Shown piece by piece: positions 1-9,334 of a stretch of 64,000 bases of DNA; position 1 is the stretch's first letter; each line of letters begins with the position of its first letter. Origin of the DNA: an uncultured Erythrobacter sp. (GTDB lineage: Bacteria; Pseudomonadota; Alphaproteobacteria; Sphingomonadales; Sphingomonadaceae); contig CANMIS010000002.1 of the NCBI GenBank assembly GCA_947498065.1, forward strand, positions 558,001 through 622,000. Reading direction: 5' to 3'. The notes beneath the pieces are model-generated. The model searched no databases and was not told the origin of the DNA. It was given only the letters and a program-made list of their open reading frames with translations. Position numbers and translations under genes: made by a program.

Positions 1-3000
1 ACCATCGCAGCGCCAGCCGCCGCGCAAAGCATCACCTCCGGCATCGAAGGCTCGGTGATCGACGTAAACGGCAACGCGCTTCCAGGTGCGACCGCAACTA
101 TCACCGACACACGCACCGGCTCCGTCCGTGACGTTACCGCAGGCGCAGACGGCAATTTCCGCGTCGGCTCACTGCCACCCGGCGGCCCATACACCGTGAC
201 CGTCACCGCACCTGGCTATGAAGGTCAGACGGTTGAAGACGTCTTCACCAGCATTTCCGGCAACACCGCCTTCCGCTTCACCCTCGAAGCAAGCGCAGCT
301 GGCGGCACCGACAATGTGATCATCGTGACCGGCGCCCGCGCTGGCGTGACCCAACTCGCAGTTGGCCCAGGTACAGCCTTCGACACGCAAACGCTCGAAG
401 CTTTCCCATCGATCACCCGCGACGTTCGCGACATCATCCGCATCGACCCGCGCGTTAGCCTTGAGGCGAGCAACGATGTTGATCGTATTTCCTGCCTCGG
501 CGGCAACGACCGTACCAACACTTTCACGGTTGACGGCATTGTTCAGTCAGACACGTTTGGCCTGAACGGCACGCCATTTGCCGCTCGTAACTCGCTCCCA
601 CTGCCTTTCGACGTGGTCGAGCAAGTCTCGGTTGAGTTCGCTCCTTTTGATGTTGAGTACTCAGAATTCACTGGCTGTCTGGTCAACGTGGTCACCAAGT
701 CTGGCGGCAACGAATTCAGCGGTTCAGCCTTCATTACCTATTTTGATGGCGGCCTGTTTGCTGACAATATCGATGGTCTTCCGCTGACCGGTAACGAAGA
801 GAAGCGCTGGGGCGCGACGCTTTCTGGTCCGATCATCAAAGATCGTTTGTTCTTCTCGTTCGGTTATGAAGAAGTCGATCTCGGCCAAGGTAACAACTTC
901 GGCCCAGCAGGCGGCGGTTTCACCAACGAAGCCGATTTCGTCAGCCAAGCTCAGTTCGACCAATTCGCTGAAATCGCTCAGCGCGTTTACGGCCAGGATG
1001 TTGGCGGATACCCAACCACCTTGGCCGAAGGTAACGTTCGTTACTTTGGTCGTCTTGACGCTCAGATCAACGATGATCACCGTCTTGAGGCAACCTACCA
1101 GCGTCTTGAAGAAACCAATCTCGAAAGCGATTTCGGCGGCCAGAACCTCACCGGTTTCAACAGCTTCGAGGACGAGGGCACTACCTCTGACTATTACTCG
1201 CTGCGCCTCTACTCTGAGTGGAGCGATGCGATTACGACGGAGCTGCGTGTCAGCCGCGCTGAAGTCGGTGACGTTCAAGGACCAGTTGGCTTCGGTGAAG
1301 CCCAGTCCGACAATCCGACCCCTCGTCTGGTCGTTGGCGTCTTGCCCGATGGAACCCCGGTTTCTGGCGGCGGCGTAACCGATCAAAACGGCATCTTGAG
1401 CACAGGCCCAGGCATCTTCCGTTCGGCTAACCAACTGGACACTAAGATCGACCAGGCTCGCTTCCAGCTTAATTATGATGCTGGCGATCACCTGTTCAAA
1501 ATCGGTGCTGAGGTCAACGATCTCGAAGTGTTCAACCTATTTGCGATCAACGCGACCGGCTCTCTTTACTTCGAGAACCTTGCTGATTTTGAGCAAGGCT
1601 TGCTGTCGGGCGGAACAGAGCTGTTCCCAAATGCTGACGAAATCGCGACCGGTGCTGCACTCGGTGGTGACATCAATGCCGGTATCGATGGTGACATCAA
1701 CAACGCTGCTGCATTGTTCAGCCGCCGGATCTACTCGGTCTATGCGCAGGACGAATGGCAGGCGACTGACCAACTGACTGTCAACGCCGGTATCCGCGTT
1801 CAGTTGTATGATGGTGATGCGCCGCGCGCCAACCCCAACTTCTTGGAACGCTATGGCTTCACCAACGCCAATTCGTTTGGCCGTCTAGAGCCGGTTGTAC
1901 TGCCGCGTCTTTCGGCAAGCTACGAATTCGACAATGACGGGTTCATCTCGAACAGCCGGGTTACGGGCGGCGTAGGCATTTTCTCGGGCGGTGACCCGGT
2001 TGTCTATTTCTCCAACGCATTCTCGAACAATGGCTTCTCTAGCGCGCTGGGAACCACACGGTTTGACTGCGGCGCAGGCGATATTGCAGTTGATCCGGTT
2101 ACCGGACAGTTTGACGTCGTAACTGGCGGCAATTTTACCGGCTTCCCGCAATGCGCCATCGATGGCGGTGCTGCTGACGCGGCTGCCGGTAACGCTGATG
2201 TTCAATCGACCGATCCGAACTTCAAAGTGCCGACCGTGACGCGCGCAAGCTTGGCGTTCCAAACCACGATTGGTGCGGAAACCGGCTTCTTCAGCGACTG
2301 GAACCTGCAACTCGACTACATCTATTCGAAGTTCAACAATGCACTGAACTTCGTCGATTTGTCGCAAACACCCGACATTCGCACGGGTCTTAGCGGGTTT
2401 ACCGTTGATGGACGTCCGATCTATCAAGCGATCGATTCAACTGTAGCTGGGTGTAACGCGGTTCTTCAGGGCAATGGCGGCACCCCGCCAGTCTACACCG
2501 GTGTTACCGCAGATTGCTTTAACACCCGCCGTGACGATAACATTCAGCTGACAAATGATGGTAGCTCTGACTCTCACTCAGCATCGATCGTGCTGAGCAA
2601 GACGTTCGCAAGCGGCCTGTTCACTGAGGGCGGCTCTACTCGAGTTAACTTCGGTTACGCCTTCACTGACTCAAACAACGCACGTAACAACCAGTCTTCA
2701 ACGGCGACCTCGTCGTTTGACGTTACTGCGGCGTTTGACCGTCAGAACCCAGCGGTATCAACCGCTACGACTGAAACCCGTCACAACTTTACCGCTGCGG
2801 TTAACTTCCGTGAGCAGTTCTTCGACGGCTACGATACCAGCTTTGGTTTCTTCTTCCGTGCCCGTGAAGGTCGTCCATACAGCTTGACCTTCGATGGCGG
2901 CGGCGTGTTTGCTGACTCGTCTTCGGGCAATGACAACGCTCTGCTCTATGTCCCAACGGGGGCTGGCGATGCGAACCTTTCCGATTTCAGCGGTCAGGGT

Positions 3001-3489
3001 TTCTCGCCAACTCAAGTGGCTGCACTTCAGGCTGCACAGGCTGAGGCTGCTGAGGCGACTTTGCAGTATGTTGAAGAATCAGGCTGCGGTTTCACACCTG
3101 GCCAAACCATCCGCCGGAACACCTGCCGGAATGATTGGCATGTCGATATGGATCTGCGGATCAGCCAAGAACTGCCGTTCCTTGGTAGCCTGACCGGTAT
3201 CAAAGACGACCGCATTGAGCTGTTCGCTGACTTCTCGAACTTCCTCAACCTGCTTGACAGCGGTTGGAACATCCTGCGCTCGCGCGGCGGTTTCAATGGC
3301 CTCGTCGACGTGGTGGATGCTGGCCTCAGAATTGATGATCCCGATAGCCCGGGCGATTCGATCACTGTCGGCGGTGTCGATGGACAGGGTCGCTACGTCT
3401 TGGGTGGTTTCAACCCAGATGATCAGAATTTCATCGCCATCAACCCATCGGCATGGCGCATTCAGATCGGTGCACGCTACGAATTCTAA
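1..3489 (+). CDS. TonB-dependent receptor, Oar-like (5' end outside window)
   Basis: Outer-membrane TonB-dependent transporter with an N-terminal carboxypeptidase-regulatory-like beta-sandwich (first ~90 residues, motif GADGNFRVGSLPPG), then a plug and a large beta-barrel ending in the aromatic C-terminus IGARYEF expected for BAM-dependent insertion. The track starts it at a GTG (55), but frame 1 stays open to base 1 and encodes APAAAQS-type residues that look like the end of a signal peptide, so the true start lies left of the window. About 1160 residues are visible, in the Oar/CarboxypepD_reg TonB receptor size range. The codons are unlike most neighbours (many CCA, GCT, GGT) and resemble those of rplK and rplA here, which suggests high expression. 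The substrate is unknown. Family assignment is strong; function beyond TonB-linked transport is inference. Confidence 0.9.
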   Translation, partial: TIAAPAAAQSITSGIEGSVIDVNGNALPGATATITDTRTGSVRDVTAGADGNFRVGSLPPGGPYTVTVTAPGYEGQTVEDVFTSISGNTAFRFTLEASAAGGTDNVIIVTGARAGVTQLAVGPGTAFDTQTLEAFPSITRDVRDIIRIDPRVSLEASNDVDRISCLGGNDRTNTFTVDGIVQSDTFGLNGTPFAARNSLPLPFDVVEQVSVEFAPFDVEYSEFTGCLVNVVTKSGGNEFSGSAFITYFDGGLFADNIDGLPLTGNEEKRWGATLSGPIIKDRLFFSFGYEEVDLGQGNNFGPAGGGFTNEADFVSQAQFDQFAEIAQRVYGQDVGGYPTTLAEGNVRYFGRLDAQINDDHRLEATYQRLEETNLESDFGGQNLTGFNSFEDEGTTSDYYSLRLYSEWSDAITTELRVSRAEVGDVQGPVGFGEAQSDNPTPRLVVGVLPDGTPVSGGGVTDQNGILSTGPGIFRSANQLDTKIDQARFQLNYDAGDHLFKIGAEVNDLEVFNLFAINATGSLYFENLADFEQGLLSGGTELFPNADEIATGAALGGDINAGIDGDINNAAALFSRRIYSVYAQDEWQATDQLTVNAGIRVQLYDGDAPRANPNFLERYGFTNANSFGRLEPVVLPRLSASYEFDNDGFISNSRVTGGVGIFSGGDPVVYFSNAFSNNGFSSALGTTRFDCGAGDIAVDPVTGQFDVVTGGNFTGFPQCAIDGGAADAAAGNADVQSTDPNFKVPTVTRASLAFQTTIGAETGFFSDWNLQLDYIYSKFNNALNFVDLSQTPDIRTGLSGFTVDGRPIYQAIDSTVAGCNAVLQGNGGTPPVYTGVTADCFNTRRDDNIQLTNDGSSDSHSASIVLSKTFASGLFTEGGSTRVNFGYAFTDSNNARNNQSSTATSSFDVTAAFDRQNPAVSTATTETRHNFTAAVNFREQFFDGYDTSFGFFFRAREGRPYSLTFDGGGVFADSSSGNDNALLYVPTGAGDANLSDFSGQGFSPTQVAALQAAQAEAAEATLQYVEESGCGFTPGQTIRRNTCRNDWHVDMDLRISQELPFLGSLTGIKDDRIELFADFSNFLNLLDSGWNILRSRGGFNGLVDVVDAGLRIDDPDSPGDSITVGGVDGQGRYVLGGFNPDDQNFIAINPSAWRIQIGARYEF

Positions 3490-3517
3490 TTCGTCGCTAA
3501 CCGACTAGCTAAACGAG

Positions 3518-3552
3518 CGGCGGGGCCTTGGCGGGCTCCGCCGTTTGCGTTT
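3518..3552 (+). terminator. Intrinsic terminator after the Oar-like receptor
   Basis: A 10-bp stem (CGGCGGGGCC / GGCTCCGCCG, one G-T pair) with a 6-nt loop is followed by TTTGCGTTT. It lies about 30 bases past the receptor stop and just before the convergent kinase gene ends. Confidence 0.6.
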
Positions 3553-3561
3553 GGGGCGGGG

Positions 3562-6498
3562 TTAGCCGCTGGATCGGCTGCTTCGTTTGCTGGTTTGGTC
3601 TCGCGCGTCGGCAAGGTTTAGGACATCGCGCGCCAGGTTCAGCTGAACGTCTGGATCAAATTCTCCGCGCAGCGCTTGTTCAAGCATGGCGGCTCTGTCG
3701 CCCAATTCTGCTTCGCCGAACATGGCGGCAGTTCCAGCGAGCTTATGCAGCAATTGCATGACTTCTTCCTTGCGCTGCGCGTCAAAGCCGCCGGTTGTTA
3801 AGCCACTGCGCAAAGCTTCCAGTGCCTCTTCCCGGCGGACCTCCCAGCGCTCCAGCAAGGCGGGAGAGTGCGACGAAGGCGCGCTGCTTGGCGCGGCGGG
3901 GAAGTCGATAATCTGAGATTCTTGCGTGGGCGCATGGGTGCCGCGCAGTGTGCCCTCATTGCTCTGACGCCGCGGAGCAATAGGCTCTTCGTAGTCTGCA
4001 GGCGTGCTTTCCTCGACTATCTGGGTCGGCAGCCAGCGTTGAAGAGCCTGCGCCAGCTTGGTTAGCTCCAGAGGTTTGGCGAGGTGAGCCTGCATTCCAG
4101 CCTCGCGTGCGGCGGTGATGTCCTCTGGAAAGGCATTGGCGGTCAGCGCGATGATCGGCAGGATATCTCCGCCAATCCCCTCGCCGCGGATCGCGCGGGT
4201 GGCGGCATAACCATCGCAGCCCGGCATCTGCACATCCATCAGCACGAGGTCATAGGGCGCCCCGCGCAGGAACGCGTCGAGCACCATTGCAATTGCTTCA
4301 TTGCCGTCATGCGCGATCGAGACATCTTGTCCGCATTGCTCCAGCATTTCGGTGACGAGTAAGCGGTTCACATCGTGATCTTCGGCCAGCAAAATTCGCG
4401 TGCCGCGCGGCAAATGCTCTGGTTTTGCCGGGTCAAAGGCGGGCTCAATCTCTGGCAAAGGTTGCGCTTTGGAGAACGGCAGGGTGAGCGTGAAGCAAGA
4501 ACCGCGCCCAGGCTCGCTTTCGACATCCAAGGTGCCGCCCAGCAATTCGGCCAGCTGGCGGCTGATGGAAAGGCCTAGGCCCGTCCCGCCAAAGCGCCGC
4601 GCAGTGTTGCTTTCGCCTTGCGTGAAGGGCTGGAAAATACTGCTAAGGCGTTTGGGGCTGATCCCGATTCCGGTGTCGAGCACCTCGACAATGATCTGCT
4701 CGCCCTCAATCCGGTAACTGACCGTTATGCGGCCGACTTCTGTGAATTTCACGGCGTTGGCGATGAGATTGAGCACAATTTGTCGCACCCGCAGGCCATC
4801 GGTTGTGACCCAGGGCTCGCCCGCATCGCTTTCGAAATGGAGCTCAAGGCCCTTTTTCTCAGCGCTAGGCCGGTGCAGCGCGGCGCATTCCTCCAATGTC
4901 GCATCGAGATCGAGTGCTTGTTTGTCGATGCTGATCTGGCCCGCTTCGATCTTGGAGAAATCGAGGATGTCATTGAGCAGCAGCATCATGGAACGGCCCG
5001 ATTGCACAATCAGATCGACATTGCGGCGCTGCTGCGGATCAAGCTCGTTTTGGAGGGTCAGCTCAGCAAAGCCGAGCACGCCGTTCATGGGTGTCCGGAT
5101 TTCATGGCTCATATTGGCGAGAAATTCCGATTTTGCCCGCGCGGCGCGCTCCGCCTTGCGCCGGGCGCGGGTTAGCAGAAGCTCCAGCTCCACCCGCTCG
5201 GTGACATTGCGAGCCGACACCACGATGCCTTCGCGCTCTCCCGTTTCCGGGCTGTAAGCGACCGCGCATTCCGCCTCAATAAACACCGGCAGACCGTCGT
5301 CGCTGTCGGTGAAGCGCCGGTAGGTGAAGCGCTCATTCGTGCTCTCGCCGGAAATCAAGCGTTCCTGCGCTTCAAAAATGAGCTCGCGAGAATCTTCATG
5401 GGTCCGGTCGCTTGGCCGCTTGCCAATAAAGTTCTCCGGCGTTTCACCCATAACGCTGGCCACCGAAGGCGAGGCGTAGGTGCAGCGGCCCTCAAGGTCG
5501 AAGCACATCAGCGCATCGGTCGTATTGTCGGCTAGCAGGGCGAGCTCTCGTTTGCCCTGTTCGAGCTCCTCCATCATGCGCTCTCGCCCAGCCAGAATGA
5601 CCGCGACAGGCAGGCCGGTGAGGAAGTTTGCGGCGACAAAGGCCTGGAGCAGATGCGCCTGCATTTGCGGCGATATGCCGGCGGCGGCAATGGGTCCGTA
5701 GCCGCTCCAGCTCATGGCCATCGCGACGAAGGCGAGCAAAGCCACGAACAAGGCGGTGCCCGTGCTACCCAGACGAAAGGCGTGCAGCAAAGTGATTGGC
5801 GGGATCAGGAACAGCAGCGGATAGCTGGGCTGATAGAACACCAGAAACACGCATGCGCAGCCCAAGACCAGCATGACCGATCGCTCGACCAGCTGGGACT
5901 TGGTTGGGCGCTGAAAGTCTCGAATGGCGTCATGCAGCAGCAAGGCCGTCGGCACGATAAGCACCATCCCCAAACTGTCGGTGAGGAACCACGTCTGCAC
6001 CGTGTCCATCATCGCCGCCATATTGGGCACCATGGCCAGCACAGCGACCAAAGAGGACAGGAATGGGCCAACCAGCCCGCCGATTAGGACGATCTTGGCC
6101 AAATGCTCCAAATTGGTCATGTCCGGGCGCAATCCGCACCCCAATCTTACCAGGAAGACAATGCTCGCAATGTCGACGATATTGGCCGCGGCAAACACCA
6201 GTGGCTGATGAATGGGGAACTCGGGGCTGAAATTGCCGACAAAGCCCGACACAAAGATCGCGGCGAGCAACAGGATCTCATTATTCAATCGGGCGCGCAG
6301 CAGGAATGCAACCGCGACCGCATTGGGCAGCCAGATTTTCGCGAGCGCGCCGCCAAATCGTGATAGCTCCAGGCTTAGGACTGCAAGGGCTGCAAACACG
6401 ACAAAGCCCATCGCCGCGGCCACCACGCTGCGGCGGTCGATTGCGCCAATCGCAAAGTAAGCCAGACGCGCTGGCTCTTGGGTTTTTACTGCGTGCAC
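3562..6498 (-). CDS. MASE1 hybrid sensor histidine kinase (PAS-HisKA-HATPase-REC-Hpt)
   Basis: Membrane-bound multi-step phosphorelay kinase. The N-terminal ~300 residues are strongly hydrophobic with many helices and match the MASE1 sensor type. A PAS domain follows (about 325-440), then an H-box near residue 466 (FLANMSHEIRTPMNG), a HATPase with the GTGLGLSI motif, a receiver near 700-820 (LLAEDHD, LVLMDVQMPG) and a C-terminal Hpt with LLHKLAGTAAMFGE around residue 920. Having REC and Hpt on one chain means the phosphoryl group probably leaves to a separate response regulator, which is not in this window. The start is a GTG with GGAG about 9 bases upstream; no ATG occurs before the first membrane helix. 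It is divergent from the TonB-type gene. The ligand is unknown. Confidence 0.93.
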   Translation of the reverse strand: MHAVKTQEPARLAYFAIGAIDRRSVVAAAMGFVVFAALAVLSLELSRFGGALAKIWLPNAVAVAFLLRARLNNEILLLAAIFVSGFVGNFSPEFPIHQPLVFAAANIVDIASIVFLVRLGCGLRPDMTNLEHLAKIVLIGGLVGPFLSSLVAVLAMVPNMAAMMDTVQTWFLTDSLGMVLIVPTALLLHDAIRDFQRPTKSQLVERSVMLVLGCACVFLVFYQPSYPLLFLIPPITLLHAFRLGSTGTALFVALLAFVAMAMSWSGYGPIAAAGISPQMQAHLLQAFVAANFLTGLPVAVILAGRERMMEELEQGKRELALLADNTTDALMCFDLEGRCTYASPSVASVMGETPENFIGKRPSDRTHEDSRELIFEAQERLISGESTNERFTYRRFTDSDDGLPVFIEAECAVAYSPETGEREGIVVSARNVTERVELELLLTRARRKAERAARAKSEFLANMSHEIRTPMNGVLGFAELTLQNELDPQQRRNVDLIVQSGRSMMLLLNDILDFSKIEAGQISIDKQALDLDATLEECAALHRPSAEKKGLELHFESDAGEPWVTTDGLRVRQIVLNLIANAVKFTEVGRITVSYRIEGEQIIVEVLDTGIGISPKRLSSIFQPFTQGESNTARRFGGTGLGLSISRQLAELLGGTLDVESEPGRGSCFTLTLPFSKAQPLPEIEPAFDPAKPEHLPRGTRILLAEDHDVNRLLVTEMLEQCGQDVSIAHDGNEAIAMVLDAFLRGAPYDLVLMDVQMPGCDGYAATRAIRGEGIGGDILPIIALTANAFPEDITAAREAGMQAHLAKPLELTKLAQALQRWLPTQIVEESTPADYEEPIAPRRQSNEGTLRGTHAPTQESQIIDFPAAPSSAPSSHSPALLERWEVRREEALEALRSGLTTGGFDAQRKEEVMQLLHKLAGTAAMFGEAELGDRAAMLEQALRGEFDPDVQLNLARDVLNLADARDQTSKRSSRSSG

Positions 6499-6609
6499 GT
6501 GACTTGCACTCCATCGCTAACCCTTGAACAATGGCGTATAGAGCATACCGCCGCGTTCGAAGTGAGCTGCGGGCAAATACTTAAAGGCGCAAAGGACAGC
6601 GGGGAGGTT

Positions 6610-7332
6610 ATGGCAAAAGCAAACTATGCGGCGCGTCGCCGCCGGCCGCGTTGGCCCTTGCTGGTGCTGATTGTGCTGCTCCATGTGGCGGCGCTTTACG
6701 GCCTTGCGCGCGCCTTTGCCCCAGACCTGACCGCATCGGTTGAACGCAGCGTGGTCTCCACCTTTTCGGTGACGATCACCGCGCCGCCGGACCCTCCGCC
6801 GCCTGAAAACGAGCCACAACCTGATGAAGGCGCGCAAGGCGATCCCGGGCGGCAGGCCGTGCCAAAGCCCGTTACCGCGCCCACTCCGAAGGTCCCCGTC
6901 AAGCAAGATCAACCTCAACCCCGCGCCTCCTCCACTGGCACGGCGGTCAATTCTGGCGCGCGCGAAACCGGCGATGGCACGGGCGCAGCGGGCAGCGGGC
7001 TTGGCACGGGCAGCGGCAATCAGGGCGGCGGGCAGGGCGGCATTGCGGTCAGCAAGCCGGTGCACATTTCCGGCTCGATCAACAATGCGCGCGACTATCC
7101 AGTTCCAGAAGGCGGGCGCAAAGCGCGGCGCGGCACCGAGGTGATTGTGAAAGTGACGGTTGGGACCGATGGGCGGGCGCGCAATTGCTCAGTCTACCGC
7201 GCCAGCCCTGATCCAGAGGCCGACCGCATCACTTGCCAGCTGGTTGAGGGCAGGCTGGGTTTCCGGCCCGCTCAGGATGCCAATGGCAATCCTGTTGCAG
7301 CGCCGTTTTATTGGCGGCAAAGGTGGTTCTAA
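6610..7332 (+). CDS. TonB family energy-transducer-like protein
   Basis: A 240-residue protein with one N-terminal membrane helix (about residues 14-35, preceded by RRRRPR), a Pro-rich periplasmic linker (PDPPPPENEP), a Gly/Ser-rich stretch and a C-terminal TonB-like domain (EVIVKVTVGTDGRARNCSVY). This is the architecture of proteins that couple the inner-membrane proton gradient to outer-membrane receptors. The track ORF begins at 6478, but GGGGAGG sits immediately before the ATG at 6610 and the extra N-terminus overlaps the divergent promoter region, so 6610 is chosen. No exbB/exbD is adjacent. Two Cys residues (NCSVY, ITCQL) in the C-terminal domain could form a disulfide. It may serve one of the receptors in this window, but that is only inference. 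Confidence 0.82.
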   Translation: MAKANYAARRRRPRWPLLVLIVLLHVAALYGLARAFAPDLTASVERSVVSTFSVTITAPPDPPPPENEPQPDEGAQGDPGRQAVPKPVTAPTPKVPVKQDQPQPRASSTGTAVNSGARETGDGTGAAGSGLGTGSGNQGGGQGGIAVSKPVHISGSINNARDYPVPEGGRKARRGTEVIVKVTVGTDGRARNCSVYRASPDPEADRITCQLVEGRLGFRPAQDANGNPVAAPFYWRQRWF

Positions 7333-7381
7333 TGTTCCGGTTACCCATCGTTAGTCCCTCCCGAGCTAAGCCGCCCACACA

Positions 7382-8425
7382 ATGACCTCAGCCAAAATCC
7401 ACCCTGTTATCTTGTGCGGCGGCGCGGGCACCCGGCTGTGGCCGGTTAGCCGGCGGGATAGACCGAAGCCGTTTCTGCCGCTGATCGGCGAGACGACCTT
7501 GTTTCAGCAGGCGATTGAGCGGACCAGCGACACCAGCCAGTTTGCAGAGCCCATGATCGTGGCGGGTGAGGCGCATGCTGACCTGATCGAGCAGCAATTG
7601 GCGGACATGCACTGCACCGCGCAGCTGATCATTGAACCCGCCGCGCGCAACACGGCTCCGGCGATTGCGCTGGCTGCGGCGCGGCTGGATCCGGCGGCGA
7701 TCATGCTGGTGTGCCCGAGTGACCATCACATCGCGGATACTTCCGCTTTTTGCGCCGCCGCTGGTGCTGCTGCTGAGCTGGCAGAGAACGATTACCTCGT
7801 CTCTTTCGGTATCGCGGCGGATCGCCCTGAAACGGGCTATGGCTATCTCAAACGCGGCGAGCCCTTGCCGGGCGGTTTTGCGATTGAGCGCTTTGTCGAA
7901 AAGCCGGATTTGACGACCGCGCAGGCCTATCTCGAAAGTGGCGAATACAGCTGGAACGGCGGCATTTTTGCCTTCCGTGCAGGCGCGTTTCTGGACGAAT
8001 TGGCCCGGCATCGCCCCGATATGGCGGCGCTGGCTCGCCGCGCTGCCGACGATGGCCGCGAAGATGGCGCGCGGTTCAATCCGTCGAGCGAAGCCTTCGC
8101 AGCGATCACCGGAGAGTCGGTCGACTATGCGGTGATGGAAAACACAGCGCGGGCAGCAATGGTGCCCGCTGATATGGGGTGGTCCGACATTGGCAATTGG
8201 GCCGCTTTGCAAGATGCGCTGAAAGGCGAGGCAGGCGGTAATGTCGCACCGGAAAACAGCGAGCTTGCCGATTGCAAAAATGTTCTCGCGATCAGCGATG
8301 GGCCGCGCATTTCGGCAATCGGTCTTGAAGATGTGTGCATCATCGTCGATGGCGACGAGATCTTGGTGACCACGCGCGATGGCGCGCAAAAGGTCGGCAA
8401 ACTCTCAGGACCGAATGAGCAATGA
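7382..8425 (+). CDS. manC: Mannose-1-phosphate guanylyltransferase
   Basis: Makes GDP-mannose from mannose-1-phosphate and GTP for exopolysaccharide, LPS or glycan synthesis. The nucleotidyltransferase signature VILCGGAGTRLWPVSR is at residues 9-24, followed by RPKPFLPL, the CPSDHHI motif and the FVEKPD sugar-phosphate motif. At 347 residues it is the monofunctional form; the C-terminal isomerase cupin of bifunctional ManC/AlgA is absent. That activity is supplied by the next gene, which overlaps this stop codon by ATGA, so the two are translationally coupled. Confidence 0.93.
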   Translation: MTSAKIHPVILCGGAGTRLWPVSRRDRPKPFLPLIGETTLFQQAIERTSDTSQFAEPMIVAGEAHADLIEQQLADMHCTAQLIIEPAARNTAPAIALAAARLDPAAIMLVCPSDHHIADTSAFCAAAGAAAELAENDYLVSFGIAADRPETGYGYLKRGEPLPGGFAIERFVEKPDLTTAQAYLESGEYSWNGGIFAFRAGAFLDELARHRPDMAALARRAADDGREDGARFNPSSEAFAAITGESVDYAVMENTARAAMVPADMGWSDIGNWAALQDALKGEAGGNVAPENSELADCKNVLAISDGPRISAIGLEDVCIIVDGDEILVTTRDGAQKVGKLSGPNEQ

Positions 8426-9324
8426 GCCCTAATCCAGAGACCACGAATGCCGGGCCAAAGCCGGAGCGTTTCGCACGCAAGCTGGCCACGCGCCGGGTCG
8501 AAAAGGTGTGGGGGCGGACCAATCTACCAGCGCCGTTTGATCGCCGCGCGGTCGCGCGCAGTAAGGGTCCCGATGGACGGCCAATGCTGGTGGGTGAGGT
8601 GTGGTTTGAGCCGCCGCCAGAGCTCGAGCAACTACTAGTCAAATATCTCTTCACCAGCGAGAAATTGTCGGTTCAGGTGCACCCGGGCGATGATGATGCT
8701 GAGGGCGATGAAGCGGGCAAGGATGAATGCTGGCTGGTGCTCGATGCAGAGCCGGGCGCCAAGCTGGCGATTGGCTTTGAAGAGCCGGTCACATCTGAGC
8801 AAATGAAAGAGGCCGCGATCAGCGGCGAGATTGAAGGCCTGCTGACCTGGTATGAGGCGAAGGCTGGCGATCTGTTTTTCCTGCCAGCGGGAACGGTTCA
8901 TGCAATTGGGCCGGGATTGAAGCTGATCGAAGTGCAGCAGAACAGCGACACCACTTTCCGCCTGTATGATTATGGCCGCCCGCGAGAGCTGCATTTGGAG
9001 CGGGCAATGGCGGTTGCGAGCGGCGGCCAGTACGAGGCCAGCCATAAGGGCACAGTCGCGGCGCGCGGGCAGGTCTTGTTTGATGCGCCGCACTTCCGGG
9101 TCGACCGGGTCGAAGGCGCGCCAGATGCGGACACTTGTGCAGCTCTGGGCGGACCGATCCTGGTGCTGCCGATTGAAGGCGAGGTCACGTGGGGCGCCGA
9201 GGTGGCAGATGATGCGGGAGACACCCGCGCTAAAGCGGGCGAATGCGTGGTCGCAAGCGGTCTTGAACTGTTCGACTTTTCAGGCGCCGAAGTGACCTTG
9301 CTGGTGAGCGCAAAGCAGGCTTAG
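8422..9324 (+). CDS. manA: Class I mannose-6-phosphate isomerase
   Basis: A zinc cupin interconverting fructose-6-phosphate and mannose-6-phosphate, feeding GDP-mannose synthesis. The class I metal-site region is visible (LSVQVHPGDDDAEG, then GKDECW), as are FFLPAGTVHAIG and QNSDTTFRLYDYGR. At 300 residues it is on the short side for the class but contains both conserved blocks. The ATG overlaps the manC stop (ATGA). No phosphomannomutase is adjacent, so that step must be encoded elsewhere. Confidence 0.88.
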   Translation: MSPNPETTNAGPKPERFARKLATRRVEKVWGRTNLPAPFDRRAVARSKGPDGRPMLVGEVWFEPPPELEQLLVKYLFTSEKLSVQVHPGDDDAEGDEAGKDECWLVLDAEPGAKLAIGFEEPVTSEQMKEAAISGEIEGLLTWYEAKAGDLFFLPAGTVHAIGPGLKLIEVQQNSDTTFRLYDYGRPRELHLERAMAVASGGQYEASHKGTVAARGQVLFDAPHFRVDRVEGAPDADTCAALGGPILVLPIEGEVTWGAEVADDAGDTRAKAGECVVASGLELFDFSGAEVTLLVSAKQA

Positions 9325-9334
9325 GCGCGCTGGC

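Noticed and set aside
7388-8389. 333-residue minus-strand ORF
   Set aside because: Mirror of manC; the His/Arg-rich composition is typical of shadow frames.
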